The position numbers and the translations under genes were made by a program. A DNA stretch of 41,574 bases. It comes from Jiangella asiatica. GTDB lineage: Bacteria > Actinomycetota > Actinomycetes > Jiangellales > Jiangellaceae. The notes below the pieces were generated by a model. The model made no database searches. It saw only the letters and a list, made by a program, of their open reading frames with translations, and was not told the origin of the DNA. Shown piece after piece: positions 33,588-41,574 of this stretch (position 1 is the stretch's first letter; the number at the start of each line of letters is the position of its first letter). The DNA lies in contig NZ_SMKZ01000058.1 of NCBI RefSeq assembly GCF_004349065.1, forward strand, positions 1-41,574, read 5' to 3'.

Positions 33588-35237
33588 GTGCACGAGGCCA
33601 CCGGCTACCGGGCCGCGCTCACCGCGATCACGCTGCTGGTGGTCGCGGTGGCGGGCTGCTGGGCGGTGCTCACGCCCGCGTTCCGCGCCCCTGACGAGCC
33701 GCAGCACGTCAACAGCGTGCTCCGCCTCACCTACGGCGGTGGCTGGCCCGCGCCCGGCGAGGCGCTCATGGGCCGCGCGATGGATGTCGCCCCCCAGCAG
33801 GCGGCGCTGGAATCCGACATCCCGTCGCGGCATCTGAACCGTGACGACGTCGTCCAGTACACCGACCTCGATCCCGTCCCGGACCAACAGCGCCTCGAGG
33901 TATCGGCGAAGAACGCTCTCCCCGAGCCCGGGAGCATCGTCCGGAGCCTCGACACCGTGGATCAGATGACCCAGCACCCGCCGCTCTACTACGCGGCCGC
34001 GGCGACCTGGCTGCGGGCCACCGGGACGGCGGAGGCCCGCTGGGACCAGCTGCTGCTGTCCCTGCGCCTGTTCGACGTCGCGCTGCTCGCGCCGCTGCCG
34101 CTCCTCGCCGCCGCGGCGGCGCGCACCCTCCTGGGGGACCGCCCGGAAGCGCGGCCGACGGCACTCGTCGCCGCCGTGGGCGTGCTGTTCGTCCCGATGT
34201 CGGCGCACATCCTCTCGGCGGTCACCAACGACGCCCTGGTCACGCTCTCGGGCGCCGTCATCACCTGGCTCGTCGCACGGGTCCTCACCGGCGACCTTCG
34301 GTGGTGGACGGCGACCGGGCTCGGGCTCGCGCTCGGCATCGGGCTCCTCACCAAGGTGATGGCCGCGTTCGCCGTGCCCATGGTGATCCTGGCGTACCTC
34401 CTGGCCGGGCCCGCCGGACGGCGCGTGCTCACGGACCTCCGTCGGACGTGGTGGCCGCGGACGGCACGCGTGCTCGTCGTGGGTGTGGTCGCGTTCGCCG
34501 TCGGCGGGTGGTGGTGGCTGCGCAACCTGCTCGTGCTCGGCGCCGTCCAGCCCGTGGGGATCCCCGAGCGGTGGGAGCCGGCACCGAGCGCGGGGCTCGG
34601 CTACTTCGTCACCACGGTCCTCACCGCCTTCACCCGCTCCTTCTTCGGCGACTTCGGTTGGCTCGAGCTGCGCGTGCCGCCCCCGGTGTACTGGAGCGGC
34701 GCCACGATCGTGGCGGCGCTGTGCGTGGCGGGGTTGGTACGCCGGGACTCTCGCAAGGACGCCGCGGTGCTGCTGCTCCTGCCCGTCGCGCTGTGGGGCG
34801 GCGTGGTGGTCAACGCGTGGCGTCACTACGTGCAGACCGGCTGGATCACCGCGATCCAGGGACGCTACCTGTTCGTGGGGCTCGCGGCGCTGGCCGCGGT
34901 GGCGGCGCTCGGGCTCCGTCCGCGCACCGGGGCGGTGCCATGGTTCGTCGCCGGCGGCGCCCTGGCGGCCGCGGTGTCCCTGGCGTTCGGGTTCCGAGGC
35001 ATGTACTGGGGCGACCGGGAGAGCGCGTCCGACGCGGCGGCGCGCCTGGCCGGGTGGAGCCCGCTCTCACCGGGTCAGCTCGTGGCGGTCGGTGCGCTGA
35101 CGCTCGTCGTGGCCGCGGTGGCCGTCGTGGCCTGCGTGCGGTTCGCCGTCGTCGAGAGAACCAGGCGTGCCGTCCCGACGGCGGCGACCGCCGCCAGCAC
35201 CGCCACCGCGACCGATGGGGCGAGCGGCTCGGTGTAG
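33588..35237 (+). CDS. GT-C / DUF2142-type membrane glycosyltransferase A
   Basis: 549 residues with about twelve membrane helices. The first periplasmic loop has RAPDEPQH (acidic DE pair) and the conserved TQHPPLYYAAAATW, then AVTNDALVTLSGAVITWLVA and ARVLTGDLRW, shared with the two minus-strand paralogues at 35075-38106. GT-C enzymes use lipid-phosphate sugars as donors, probably from the GT2 product. GTG 33588 follows 2 bp after the upstream stop. The last 163 bp overlap the convergent paralogue antisense. Confidence 0.85.
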   Translation: MHEATGYRAALTAITLLVVAVAGCWAVLTPAFRAPDEPQHVNSVLRLTYGGGWPAPGEALMGRAMDVAPQQAALESDIPSRHLNRDDVVQYTDLDPVPDQQRLEVSAKNALPEPGSIVRSLDTVDQMTQHPPLYYAAAATWLRATGTAEARWDQLLLSLRLFDVALLAPLPLLAAAAARTLLGDRPEARPTALVAAVGVLFVPMSAHILSAVTNDALVTLSGAVITWLVARVLTGDLRWWTATGLGLALGIGLLTKVMAAFAVPMVILAYLLAGPAGRRVLTDLRRTWWPRTARVLVVGVVAFAVGGWWWLRNLLVLGAVQPVGIPERWEPAPSAGLGYFVTTVLTAFTRSFFGDFGWLELRVPPPVYWSGATIVAALCVAGLVRRDSRKDAAVLLLLPVALWGGVVVNAWRHYVQTGWITAIQGRYLFVGLAALAAVAALGLRPRTGAVPWFVAGGALAAAVSLAFGFRGMYWGDRESASDAAARLAGWSPLSPGQLVAVGALTLVVAAVAVVACVRFAVVERTRRAVPTAATAASTATATDGASGSV

Positions 35238-36523
35238 TACCAGAACTCGTCTGGCGGTGTCGTGAGCTCGACCACGACCCATCCGGCGAGATCCGCGAGC
35301 GTGATCGCCGTCCACACGGACACCAGCAGGCGGGGCCGAGCGGTGAATCCGGCGGCGATCGCCAAGCAGACCGGGAGCGATACCGGCAGCAGGTAGCGCG
35401 GGTACACGCCGCCACCGTTGGAGGCGAACACCACCTGCATCGTCACCAGCACCACCACCGGCAGGGCGAGCAGGAGACGCAGCGCGAGCCGGTCGGTGGC
35501 CGGGACGTCGCTGGAATCGCGGCGGTGGCGGACGGCTCGGACCAGGGCGATCGCGATCGGGATCCACACGAGCACGATGCCGGTGACGATCATCGTGTCC
35601 GTCACATACGCGGTCCGGGGTGGCTCCTGGCCCGCCCACCAGAACAGGTTCGGCAGCCGCAGCCAGGTGACGTACTCGACCAGCACGAGCCAGAGGGGTT
35701 TCGACGACCTGCCCTGGTGCTCGTAGGACCAGTCGAAGTGCGATCCCGTGACGGTGCCGGTCAGCTCGACGTTGCGGACGTAGAACCAGCCCGCCGTGGC
35801 CAGGACGAGAACGGGCCCGCCCAGCGCGAGACCGACGACCGGCGGCCACCGCCCCCGTCCCTGTTCTGCCCGGACGAGCCCGGCGAGCCCGGCCACGCCC
35901 GCGACGACGACGGCGACGACCCCCGCCGAGAGCCGCGTGAGCGCCGCTCCACTCGCGAGGAGCGAGAGCGCCAGGACGAGCCGGGCGTCCAAGCCACGCC
36001 TGATCGCCGCCGCCGCGACGCCGAACGTGGCCGTCACGAAGACGGCCGCGAGGAGATCGTTGTAGCCGGAGCCACCGGTGTGGGACTTCGCCGCCATCGT
36101 CGCGACGACGAAGGCGGCCACCGCCGGGACGGCGCTGCCGGGCGAACAGATCCTTCTCGCGCTGGCGTGCGCGACAAGCACCAAGACCCCGGAGAGCAGC
36201 ACGTTCACGCCTCGGGCGGCGTACACCGCCGCCACCGGGTCGCCCGCCTCCGCGAGCGGTCCGACGATCGAGGCGACGAGCAGGTAGTACAGGGGCGGAT
36301 GCTGCGCCGTCCACTGGACCGGGGCGAGCCACGCCCCCGCCGGGCGGTGCTCGAGACCGTCCTCGAAGACGGGGAGCTCGCCCTGCCACACCTGGTAGGC
36401 GTAGTCGATGTGCGGGGCCTCGTCACCGGTTACGTACGGCGCCTGGACCAGCGCCGCAACGGCCGAGAGGAGGATCGCGGTGAGCACGGCGAGCGGCAGG
36501 AGCGTGCGGGGCGCGGGCGTCAC
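35075..36523 (-). CDS. GT-C / DUF2142-type membrane glycosyltransferase B
   Basis: 482 residues, multi-pass. Near the start: QAPYVTGDEAPHIDYAYQVW (acidic loop), then WTAQHPPLYYLLVASIVGPL, GSGYNDLLAAVFVTATFGV and ALTRLSAGVVAVVVAGVAGL, matching the other two paralogues in order. The C-terminus is a Thr/Ala-rich tail. GTG 36523 overlaps the stop of paralogue C, so the two are translated together. It is probably a lipid-donor-dependent glycosyltransferase; acceptor unknown. Its end overlaps paralogue A antisense. Confidence 0.82.
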   Translation of the reverse strand: MTPAPRTLLPLAVLTAILLSAVAALVQAPYVTGDEAPHIDYAYQVWQGELPVFEDGLEHRPAGAWLAPVQWTAQHPPLYYLLVASIVGPLAEAGDPVAAVYAARGVNVLLSGVLVLVAHASARRICSPGSAVPAVAAFVVATMAAKSHTGGSGYNDLLAAVFVTATFGVAAAAIRRGLDARLVLALSLLASGAALTRLSAGVVAVVVAGVAGLAGLVRAEQGRGRWPPVVGLALGGPVLVLATAGWFYVRNVELTGTVTGSHFDWSYEHQGRSSKPLWLVLVEYVTWLRLPNLFWWAGQEPPRTAYVTDTMIVTGIVLVWIPIAIALVRAVRHRRDSSDVPATDRLALRLLLALPVVVLVTMQVVFASNGGGVYPRYLLPVSLPVCLAIAAGFTARPRLLVSVWTAITLADLAGWVVVELTTPPDEFWYYTEPLAPSVAVAVLAAVAAVGTARLVLSTTANRTQATTATAATTSVSAPTATS

Positions 36524-38106
36524 GCTACGGGCTCCTTCATCCGCTGCGGCTGGACCGGCGAGATGGCCTCCCGGATCGCCCACCGTGCGAGGAGTCCCGC
36601 GGCCGCCAGCCCGGCCACCAGCACGACACCGAGCAGCACCGGCGGGAACGGATACCAGTAGGCGATCGCCTCGACGGCGCGCGCGATGGCCCCGAGACTG
36701 CCCGCACGCGTGTCCGCAGGCAGCCAGTAAAGGGCCCAAACGTCGTGCCAGAACGCCGTATGGATTGCCACGGCGAGCGCGAGGAGACCCGGGAGGACCC
36801 ACCGCCGCCGCGCCAGCGCGAGCGGCGCGGCCCCGGCGACAGCGACGACCATCAGCCCGACGATGCCCGGAAACAGATAGCGGCCCTGCTGCGCCGCCGC
36901 GATGTTCCCGAACGCCGCGAACTGCTCCCACGAGCCGCGCGCGACGATCCCGGCGAGTGCGGGGACCGGGAACAGGAGGACCAGCGCGATCGAACGGGGA
37001 ACGGAGCGGTGCACGAGCGCGGCACCGATACCGACCACGACCACGACCAGGACGACCCGGGCCATCCACCAGGAGCTGTCGAGCGAGCGGGAGGAGTCGT
37101 GGTCGTTGACGAAGAAGAGCGTCACCATGCGCTCGGCGAAGCGCGCCAGCCAGTCCCACCCGCCGTCGGACCAGCCATGGACGGGCGTGAGGTCCGGCGG
37201 TTCGGTGTGCGTGCCATGCGGCTGGAGCGTGCCGTGGACGACCACGTTCCGCAGCCACCACAGCGCTCCCGGCACGCCGGCCGCGCCCGCCACGAGCAGC
37301 CCGCGGACGGCGGCGACGCTCCGCCGCTCCCGCGCACCCGCGACCACGTAGGCGAAGACGATCCACGCCGGCATCAAGAGCGCGAAGCCCTTGGTCAGCA
37401 GCGCAAGGCTGGTGACGAGCCCGAGGAGAGCGCCCGTTCGCCACCGGAGGTCACCGGTGAGAACCCTGGCCACGAGGTAGGTGGCCGCCGCGGCGAGGAC
37501 GATCAGCAGGTTGTCGTTGTTGATCGACGACTCGATGTGCGTGAGCTCGGGGACGACGAGCGGTGTCGCGGCAGCCACGACGGGCAGTGGCTCCGCGAGC
37601 CCGAGGCGCTTCGCGGTGAGAAAGAGAAGGATCGGCAATGACGCGGTGAGCAGCGCATTGCCCCAGCGCAGGAGCATCCACACGGCGTCGAAGGGTTGGT
37701 CCGCCCAGCCCGGGATCGTGGTCACGACGGCCGCGCCCAGCAGGTAGTACAGCGGCGGGTGCTGGATGAGCTGATTGCGGTGTCCGTCGGTCAGGGTGCT
37801 GCCACCGGCCTCGGCGTAGGACGGACGTTCGCCGCGCTGAGGGACGTCGTCGCGGTCGGCGAGATGCTGCTCGGCGGCAAGGCGGTCCACGGGGACGAAG
37901 TAGCCGGCCTCGATGCCCTCGGTCATGAATGCGGTTCCGGGGTCCGGCCACGGCCACGCCATGCCCTCAACCACCTGCACGACGAGGTCCACCTGCTGAC
38001 GCTCGTCAGGAGACCGCGCGTTCGGGAAGACGGCGGTCTGCGTGAGCGCGACGGCCAGGTGCACGAAGGCGATCAGCCACACGACCGTGGGCACCGCACG
38101 CCTCAT
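36520..38106 (-). CDS. GT-C / DUF2142-type membrane glycosyltransferase C
   Basis: 528 residues, about twelve membrane helices. Acidic loop ARSPDERQQVDLVVQVVEG, then NQLIQHPPLYYLLGAAVVTT, ESSINNDNLLIVLAAAATYL and ARVLTGDLRWRTGALLGLVT, close to paralogue A, which also has ARVLTGDLRW. ATG 38106 fits the signal-anchor start (RRAVPTVVWLIAFVHLAVAL). It follows the CapA-M15 gene by 79 bp and overlaps paralogue B. It probably extends or decorates the same surface glycan. Confidence 0.87.
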   Translation of the reverse strand: MRRAVPTVVWLIAFVHLAVALTQTAVFPNARSPDERQQVDLVVQVVEGMAWPWPDPGTAFMTEGIEAGYFVPVDRLAAEQHLADRDDVPQRGERPSYAEAGGSTLTDGHRNQLIQHPPLYYLLGAAVVTTIPGWADQPFDAVWMLLRWGNALLTASLPILLFLTAKRLGLAEPLPVVAAATPLVVPELTHIESSINNDNLLIVLAAAATYLVARVLTGDLRWRTGALLGLVTSLALLTKGFALLMPAWIVFAYVVAGARERRSVAAVRGLLVAGAAGVPGALWWLRNVVVHGTLQPHGTHTEPPDLTPVHGWSDGGWDWLARFAERMVTLFFVNDHDSSRSLDSSWWMARVVLVVVVVGIGAALVHRSVPRSIALVLLFPVPALAGIVARGSWEQFAAFGNIAAAQQGRYLFPGIVGLMVVAVAGAAPLALARRRWVLPGLLALAVAIHTAFWHDVWALYWLPADTRAGSLGAIARAVEAIAYWYPFPPVLLGVVLVAGLAAAGLLARWAIREAISPVQPQRMKEPVA

Positions 38107-38185
38107 GGCCAGGAGCCTAGATGGCACGGCCCGGTCGCCGGCCGGGTGATTCCGGCTGTTCGGCCAGTGTTCTCCAAGCCCGGCG

Positions 38186-39988
38186 CTAGGGACGGCCGGG
38201 TGCGCTGAAGTGCTGGTAGTCCGGGTCGGAGAACAGGCCGCCCCATTCCCAGCCGATCCGGTCGAACGCCCGGCGTACGACGTCGCCGTCACGAATGACG
38301 CCGGGCTGCGCCGGCGCGTGCGCGGAACGGTCCACGTCGACGAACGGGACGGCGGCTGGCGGCTGTACGTCGGCACCCACGACGTACGGGTTCTGGACCG
38401 GATTGATGTCGATGGCACGCCCGTAGGCGTGGTCGGACCAGTGCGACTGGCCGGCGACGCGGCGGCAGTTGTAGCCGGACGTGTTGTTGGCCGCCATGGA
38501 TCTGTCGTCGTCGCCACCGTACTCGTCGACGAGCAGCATCCGCTCGATCGGGAACCTGTCGGCGTACAGCGCGGCGAACACGTCGACGACGTCGGATGCG
38601 ACGTCCGCGTGCACCACCAGCTCCCCCCGGCGCGCGCGACCGTCGAACCCGACATGGGTGACGACGACGTGCCGCAGGTCGGCGAGCGAGACCGGACACG
38701 TCTCGGGGTCGTGGCTGCGCATGCCGAGACGCACCGATGGATCGATGTGGTCGATGGACGACGCGAAGTCGGGAAGCCGCTCCTCGGCGCCGTCGGGAGC
38801 TGCCCGCTGGTCGGCCGCGCCGGACTCGCCTGTCGTCGCCGCGCCGGTGCCGGGCCCGGGGGCCAGGTCGGTGCAGCCCCGCAGGTTCTGCCACGCTGTG
38901 ACCGCGGAGGACCGTGCGCTGTCGGTCAGCGGTATCGGGTCGCCGCCCTCGGGGAGGAACCGCCCTGGCAGCCACTCGTCACTGACGACCTCGCCCCCAC
39001 GTACGGAGAGACGGAGCACACCGGTCTCCGAGCGTCGGCCGTTGTACCAGTAGAAGTTCCCGAGCCCGTAGCTGACGTAGGTGGAGCCCTGCAGACCGGC
39101 ACCGAGGGGCATGTGCGTATGGGTACCGACCACGATGTCCGCTCCGGCCGTGCCGAGCATTCTGGCCAGGCTCTGTTGGGTCGCGGTGGGGCAGACGCTG
39201 TACTCCTCACCCCAGTGCAGATAGACGACCACGAGGTCGTCGGTCTCCGCCGACTCGCGGACGGCGGCCGTGAGCGTCGCGGCCCCTGGACCGCGCGCCG
39301 ACGCGATACCCGGCCCGGTTCCGGGGGCTGCCGCCCAGATGGCGTCCGCGCTCTCGCGCGGGGACGCATCGGCGGCATGGACGGCGATGTCGGTGCCCTT
39401 CACCTTGACGCGGTACGGCGCGAACGCCTGGCGGTCGTGTCGCCCGACGCCGACGACGGCCACCTCGCCGTTCTCTGCGGCCAGAATGGTGTCGCTCAGG
39501 CCGGTCGGGCCGAAGTCCGCCCCGTGGTTGTTGGCCACGGACACGACGTCGACTCCGGACCGATGGAGCAGGTCGAGAGCAGCCGGCCCGGTGCGGAACC
39601 AGTAGCGGTTCGACGGGTCCTCGAGCTCCTTGCGGGTCGGAGCGCCCCTCAGTGTCACTGCCGACTCGAGGTTGACCATCGCCAGGTCAGCGTCGCGCAG
39701 AACGTCCGACATCGGGCCGAGCGTGGCGTCGGGGTTCGACGGGACGTCGCTGTACGCACCCTCGAAGTGCACGTCGCCGGCGAAGGCGAGCCGCACGGTC
39801 GGGACGGTCGGGGCGTCGCCCGGGGACGTATTCGCCGGGGCGCTGCTCGGGGAACGGGTGGCGACCGAGCGCTCGCGCGGCTCGTGGGCCGACGCCGGCC
39901 CGACCGGAGCCTCGGCCGCGACCGCGCCGGGGATCAGGGAGGCCGCGGCGATGCCAGCCACAAGAGCGAGGCGGGAACGTCTCGGCAT
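38186..39988 (-). CDS. CapA-type protein fused to an M15 D-Ala-D-Ala-peptidase-like domain
   Basis: 600 residues, secreted (MPRRSRLALVAGIAAASLIP, cleavage near AVA-AEA). The CapA metallophosphatase-like domain spans ~60-330: RLAFAGDVHFEGAY, VNLESAVT, VVSVANNHGADFGPTGLSDT, LVVVYLHWGEEY, VVGTHTHMPLGAGLQGSTYV. A Pro/Gly/Ala linker with two Cys precedes an M15-like peptidase at ~430-600, with SHWSDHAYGRAIDINPVQNP (metal-binding S-x-H-x6-D) and the late GGLFSDPDYQHFS. CapA/PgsA proteins act in capsule synthesis; M15 enzymes cut peptidoglycan stems. The start may be ATG 40000 instead. It heads the operon with GT-C proteins C and B, suggesting capsule attachment to the wall. Confidence 0.85.
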   Translation of the reverse strand: MPRRSRLALVAGIAAASLIPGAVAAEAPVGPASAHEPRERSVATRSPSSAPANTSPGDAPTVPTVRLAFAGDVHFEGAYSDVPSNPDATLGPMSDVLRDADLAMVNLESAVTLRGAPTRKELEDPSNRYWFRTGPAALDLLHRSGVDVVSVANNHGADFGPTGLSDTILAAENGEVAVVGVGRHDRQAFAPYRVKVKGTDIAVHAADASPRESADAIWAAAPGTGPGIASARGPGAATLTAAVRESAETDDLVVVYLHWGEEYSVCPTATQQSLARMLGTAGADIVVGTHTHMPLGAGLQGSTYVSYGLGNFYWYNGRRSETGVLRLSVRGGEVVSDEWLPGRFLPEGGDPIPLTDSARSSAVTAWQNLRGCTDLAPGPGTGAATTGESGAADQRAAPDGAEERLPDFASSIDHIDPSVRLGMRSHDPETCPVSLADLRHVVVTHVGFDGRARRGELVVHADVASDVVDVFAALYADRFPIERMLLVDEYGGDDDRSMAANNTSGYNCRRVAGQSHWSDHAYGRAIDINPVQNPYVVGADVQPPAAVPFVDVDRSAHAPAQPGVIRDGDVVRRAFDRIGWEWGGLFSDPDYQHFSAPGRP

Positions 39989-40044
39989 GATCACCATCAT
40001 AAAAGCGGCGAATCACCCACGCTCCGATACGGCTCACGGTTTGA

Positions 40045-40143
40045 CGTGATCCAACGAAATGATCACGTTCAGCAGGATCACCCGAGCCTCACCATGATTG
40101 CGAGCATGGTGCGACACGAGATCTCGTGCTGAACGTGATCATT
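40045..40143. repeat. Nested palindromic element upstream of the CapA-M15 gene
   Basis: Outer 17-bp perfect inverted repeat: AATGATCACGTTCAGCA (40058-40074) and TGCTGAACGTGATCATT (40127-40143), enclosing 52 bp. Inside are CACCATG/CATGGTG arms (about 40090-40096, 40105-40111) and a perfect 14-bp palindrome CACGAGATCTCGTG (40115-40128). A third CGTGATC word (40045-40051) pairs with GATCACG at 40061-40067. It lies between the ABC operon end (40230) and the CapA-M15 start. It could be a terminator, an operator array or a small REP/MITE-like element. Confidence 0.85.
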
Positions 40144-40229
40144 CGGGGTACCACGCACCCCACGGAAGCAGCGGAAGTGGCGGCGTCCCGGACGGCTACC
40201 TGACGGTGCCGGTCCCAAGAGGTCATCGA

Positions 40230-41117
40230 TCAGTGTGAGCCGGGCAGTCCGCCTTGGACGCCGGCGAGGAAGTATTTGGACAGGAAGGTGAACAGGAGGA
40301 GCAGGGGGAGGCTGGCGAGCATGTAGCCGGCGAACATGGGCCCGTAGTCGGTGCCGGCTTGGCCTTGGAAGAACAGCAGCCCGACCGAGACGGTGCGCAG
40401 CTCGTTCTCGGTGATGGTGAGCAGCGGCCAGAAGAAGTCGTTCCACACCCCGTTGATGGTGATCAGCGCGACGGTCCCGATCACCGGTAGCGACAGCGGC
40501 AGCGTGATCGCGGTGAACAGCCGCGCCGCGCCGGCCCCGTCCACCCGGGCGGCATCGAACAGTTCCTGCGGGATGCCCTCGATGAACGTCTTCATCAAAA
40601 TGGTCCCGATCACCACCCCGCCGGCCACGTGCGGGATGATCAGCACCGGGTAGGTGTTGAGCAGATCCAAATCGCGCATCATCACGAACAACGGGATCAG
40701 GCTGGAGATGCTGGGCACCATCATCAACACCGCGATCGCGGCGAAGAAGAACCCCCGCCCCGGGAACCGATACCGGGCCAGCACGAACCCGGCCAGCAAC
40801 GACAACACCACGATCGCCACGATCGACACCGCCGCCACCACGATCGAGGCCACCATGTAGGGACGGATCTGCTCCCACGCGGTGGCGTAGTTCCCCCAGT
40901 GCAGCGGCAACACCGGCACCCAGTAGCTCTGCGCGAACTGCAGGTTGTCCTTCACCGACGTGCTCAACATGAACACGTACGGGAACAGGCTCACCACCAC
41001 CAACACACCCAGGGCGGCCTTGATCCCCCACTGCCGGCGCCGCCACCGCCGCGGCCGCGTCGTCGCCGGCACCCGGCCCGACACAGCGCTGGTGGGGGTC
41101 TCGATCACCGCGCTCAT
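40230..41117 (-). CDS. Carbohydrate ABC transporter permease (MalG-type)
   Basis: 295 residues, about six membrane helices. The EAA loop that contacts the ATPase is clear: MKTFIEGIPQELFDAARVDG then AGAARLFTAITLPLSLP. The N-terminus is basic (RPRRWRRRQWG), followed by a signal-anchor helix (LGVLVVVSLFPYVFMLSTSV), typical of CUT1 family MalG components. It starts immediately after the stop of the partner permease. Sugar uptake is likely; the substrate depends on a binding protein outside the window. Confidence 0.95.
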   Translation of the reverse strand: MSAVIETPTSAVSGRVPATTRPRRWRRRQWGIKAALGVLVVVSLFPYVFMLSTSVKDNLQFAQSYWVPVLPLHWGNYATAWEQIRPYMVASIVVAAVSIVAIVVLSLLAGFVLARYRFPGRGFFFAAIAVLMMVPSISSLIPLFVMMRDLDLLNTYPVLIIPHVAGGVVIGTILMKTFIEGIPQELFDAARVDGAGAARLFTAITLPLSLPVIGTVALITINGVWNDFFWPLLTITENELRTVSVGLLFFQGQAGTDYGPMFAGYMLASLPLLLLFTFLSKYFLAGVQGGLPGSH

Positions 41118-41574
41118 CTACAGACCCCGCACATTCGTCGCCGCCGGGTCCGAACGACGGGCGAACACCACCACCGCGCTCAACACCAACGTCACCACGA
41201 ACAACGTCGTGGACAACGTCGCGGCATACCCCCAGTCCTGCCCCTGGAACGCCACATTGATCATCCGCAGCACCGGCACCATCGTCGCGTTGTCCGGCCC
41301 ACCCGAGGTCACGATGTAGGCCATGAACCCGTACTGCAACGTCGAGATCACCGCCAAGAAGAACAACAACCGCACCTGCCGGGCCATCAACGGCAGATCC
41401 ACCGCGACAAACCGGCGCACCCGCCCCACCCCATCCAACGCCGCGGCCTCGAAAATCTCCCGCGGCACATTCCGCAACGTCGAATAGAAGATCAGAAACG
41501 GCAACCCGGCAATGAACGGGAACCCCACGAACAACAACGACCACAACGCAAACGACGGATCCCCCACCCAGTTC
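41118..41574 (-). CDS. Carbohydrate ABC transporter permease (MalF-type), 3' part
   Basis: The window ends inside this gene; the last ~150 codons are present. The EAA loop is visible: FYSTLRNVPREIFEAAALDG and VGRVRRFVAVDLPLMARQV, then two terminal helices (LLFFLAVISTLQYGFMAYIV; ATLSTTLFVVTLVLSAVVVF). GGPDNATMVPVLRMINVAF between them is typical of CUT1 MalF components. It abuts the MalG-type gene with no gap, so they form one operon. Confidence 0.92.
   Translation of the reverse strand, partial: NWVGDPSFALWSLLFVGFPFIAGLPFLIFYSTLRNVPREIFEAAALDGVGRVRRFVAVDLPLMARQVRLLFFLAVISTLQYGFMAYIVTSGGPDNATMVPVLRMINVAFQGQDWGYAATLSTTLFVVTLVLSAVVVFARRSDPAATNVRGL

Noticed and set aside
34301-36661. A 786-codon open frame on the plus strand
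   Set aside because: It runs out of frame through GT-C gene A and antisense to gene B; its Arg/Gly/Asp-rich translation has no membrane or domain pattern. High-GC shadow frame.
38210-40132. A 640-codon open frame antisense to the CapA-M15 gene
   Set aside because: Composition is typical antisense noise, while the minus strand has a signal peptide and two clear domains.
40078-41544. A 488-codon minus-strand frame over both ABC permeases
   Set aside because: It is out of frame with two convincing permeases having EAA loops; the translation lacks membrane helices.
1-41574. CRISPR arrays, tRNA or rRNA genes
   Set aside because: No regularly spaced short repeats, cloverleaf with terminal CCA context, or rRNA-like conserved stretch was found when reading both strands.

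Overview
The window is high-GC DNA with strong G/C third-position bias, GTG starts, many ATGA/GTGA start-stop overlaps, Tat-type lipoprotein signals, MocR/DeoR/Lrp regulators and a ChaB/Rho-N protein. This points to a soil-type actinomycete chromosome; a Jiangella-like genus is only a guess. No rRNA, tRNA, CRISPR array or recognisable intact insertion sequence was found.

Layout. (1) 1-3.1 kb: start of a Tat lipoprotein, a PEP-hydrolase-family TIM barrel, and a divergent MocR regulator followed by a small membrane protein. (2) 3.1-5.5 kb: PQ-loop transporter divergent from an Lrp/AsnC regulator, then a sigma factor fused to a bifunctional-nuclease (BFN) domain. (3) 5.8-12.4 kb: a secreted beta-propeller protein, then a sugar-catabolic locus (membrane protein, TIM-barrel enzyme and FGGY kinase on the minus strand; DeoR regulator and SDR on the plus strand). 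(4) 12.5-14.9 kb: a secreted GH43-like/CBM/PLL-propeller protein. (5) 14.9-29.7 kb: an accessory island of stress-type small proteins (IscA-like, alpha/beta hydrolase, two CBS proteins, ChaB/Rho-N) and a heptose-glycoconjugate cluster (NodU-type carbamoyltransferase, GT2, GT4, GmhA, heptose kinase, SDR, GT9). Many of its genes are visibly broken. (6) 30.5-40 kb: a surface-polysaccharide locus of two convergent operons (GT2, GT4, flippase-like protein, three related GT-C/DUF2142 membrane proteins, and a CapA-M15 peptidase fusion). (7) 40.2-41.6 kb: two carbohydrate ABC permeases, the second cut by the window end.

Most striking is the island. A zinc-ribbon gene, a phosphoribosyltransferase/dienelactone-hydrolase gene, a glycosyltransferase, the heptose kinase and a GT2 carry frameshifts, internal deletions and a 10-bp tandem duplication, while neighbouring genes are intact. 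The island is bracketed by two copies of a ~180-bp piece of the PLL-propeller gene: one inside that gene (14189-14367) and one at 29811-29989. The second is followed at once by an inverted ~80-bp piece of the same gene. These direct repeats about 15.6 kb apart suggest how the island may have arrived, or how it could be lost. Other points of interest are the sigma-BFN fusion, the CapA-M15 fusion, a nested palindrome at 40058-40143, and the sugar locus around an unassigned membrane protein.
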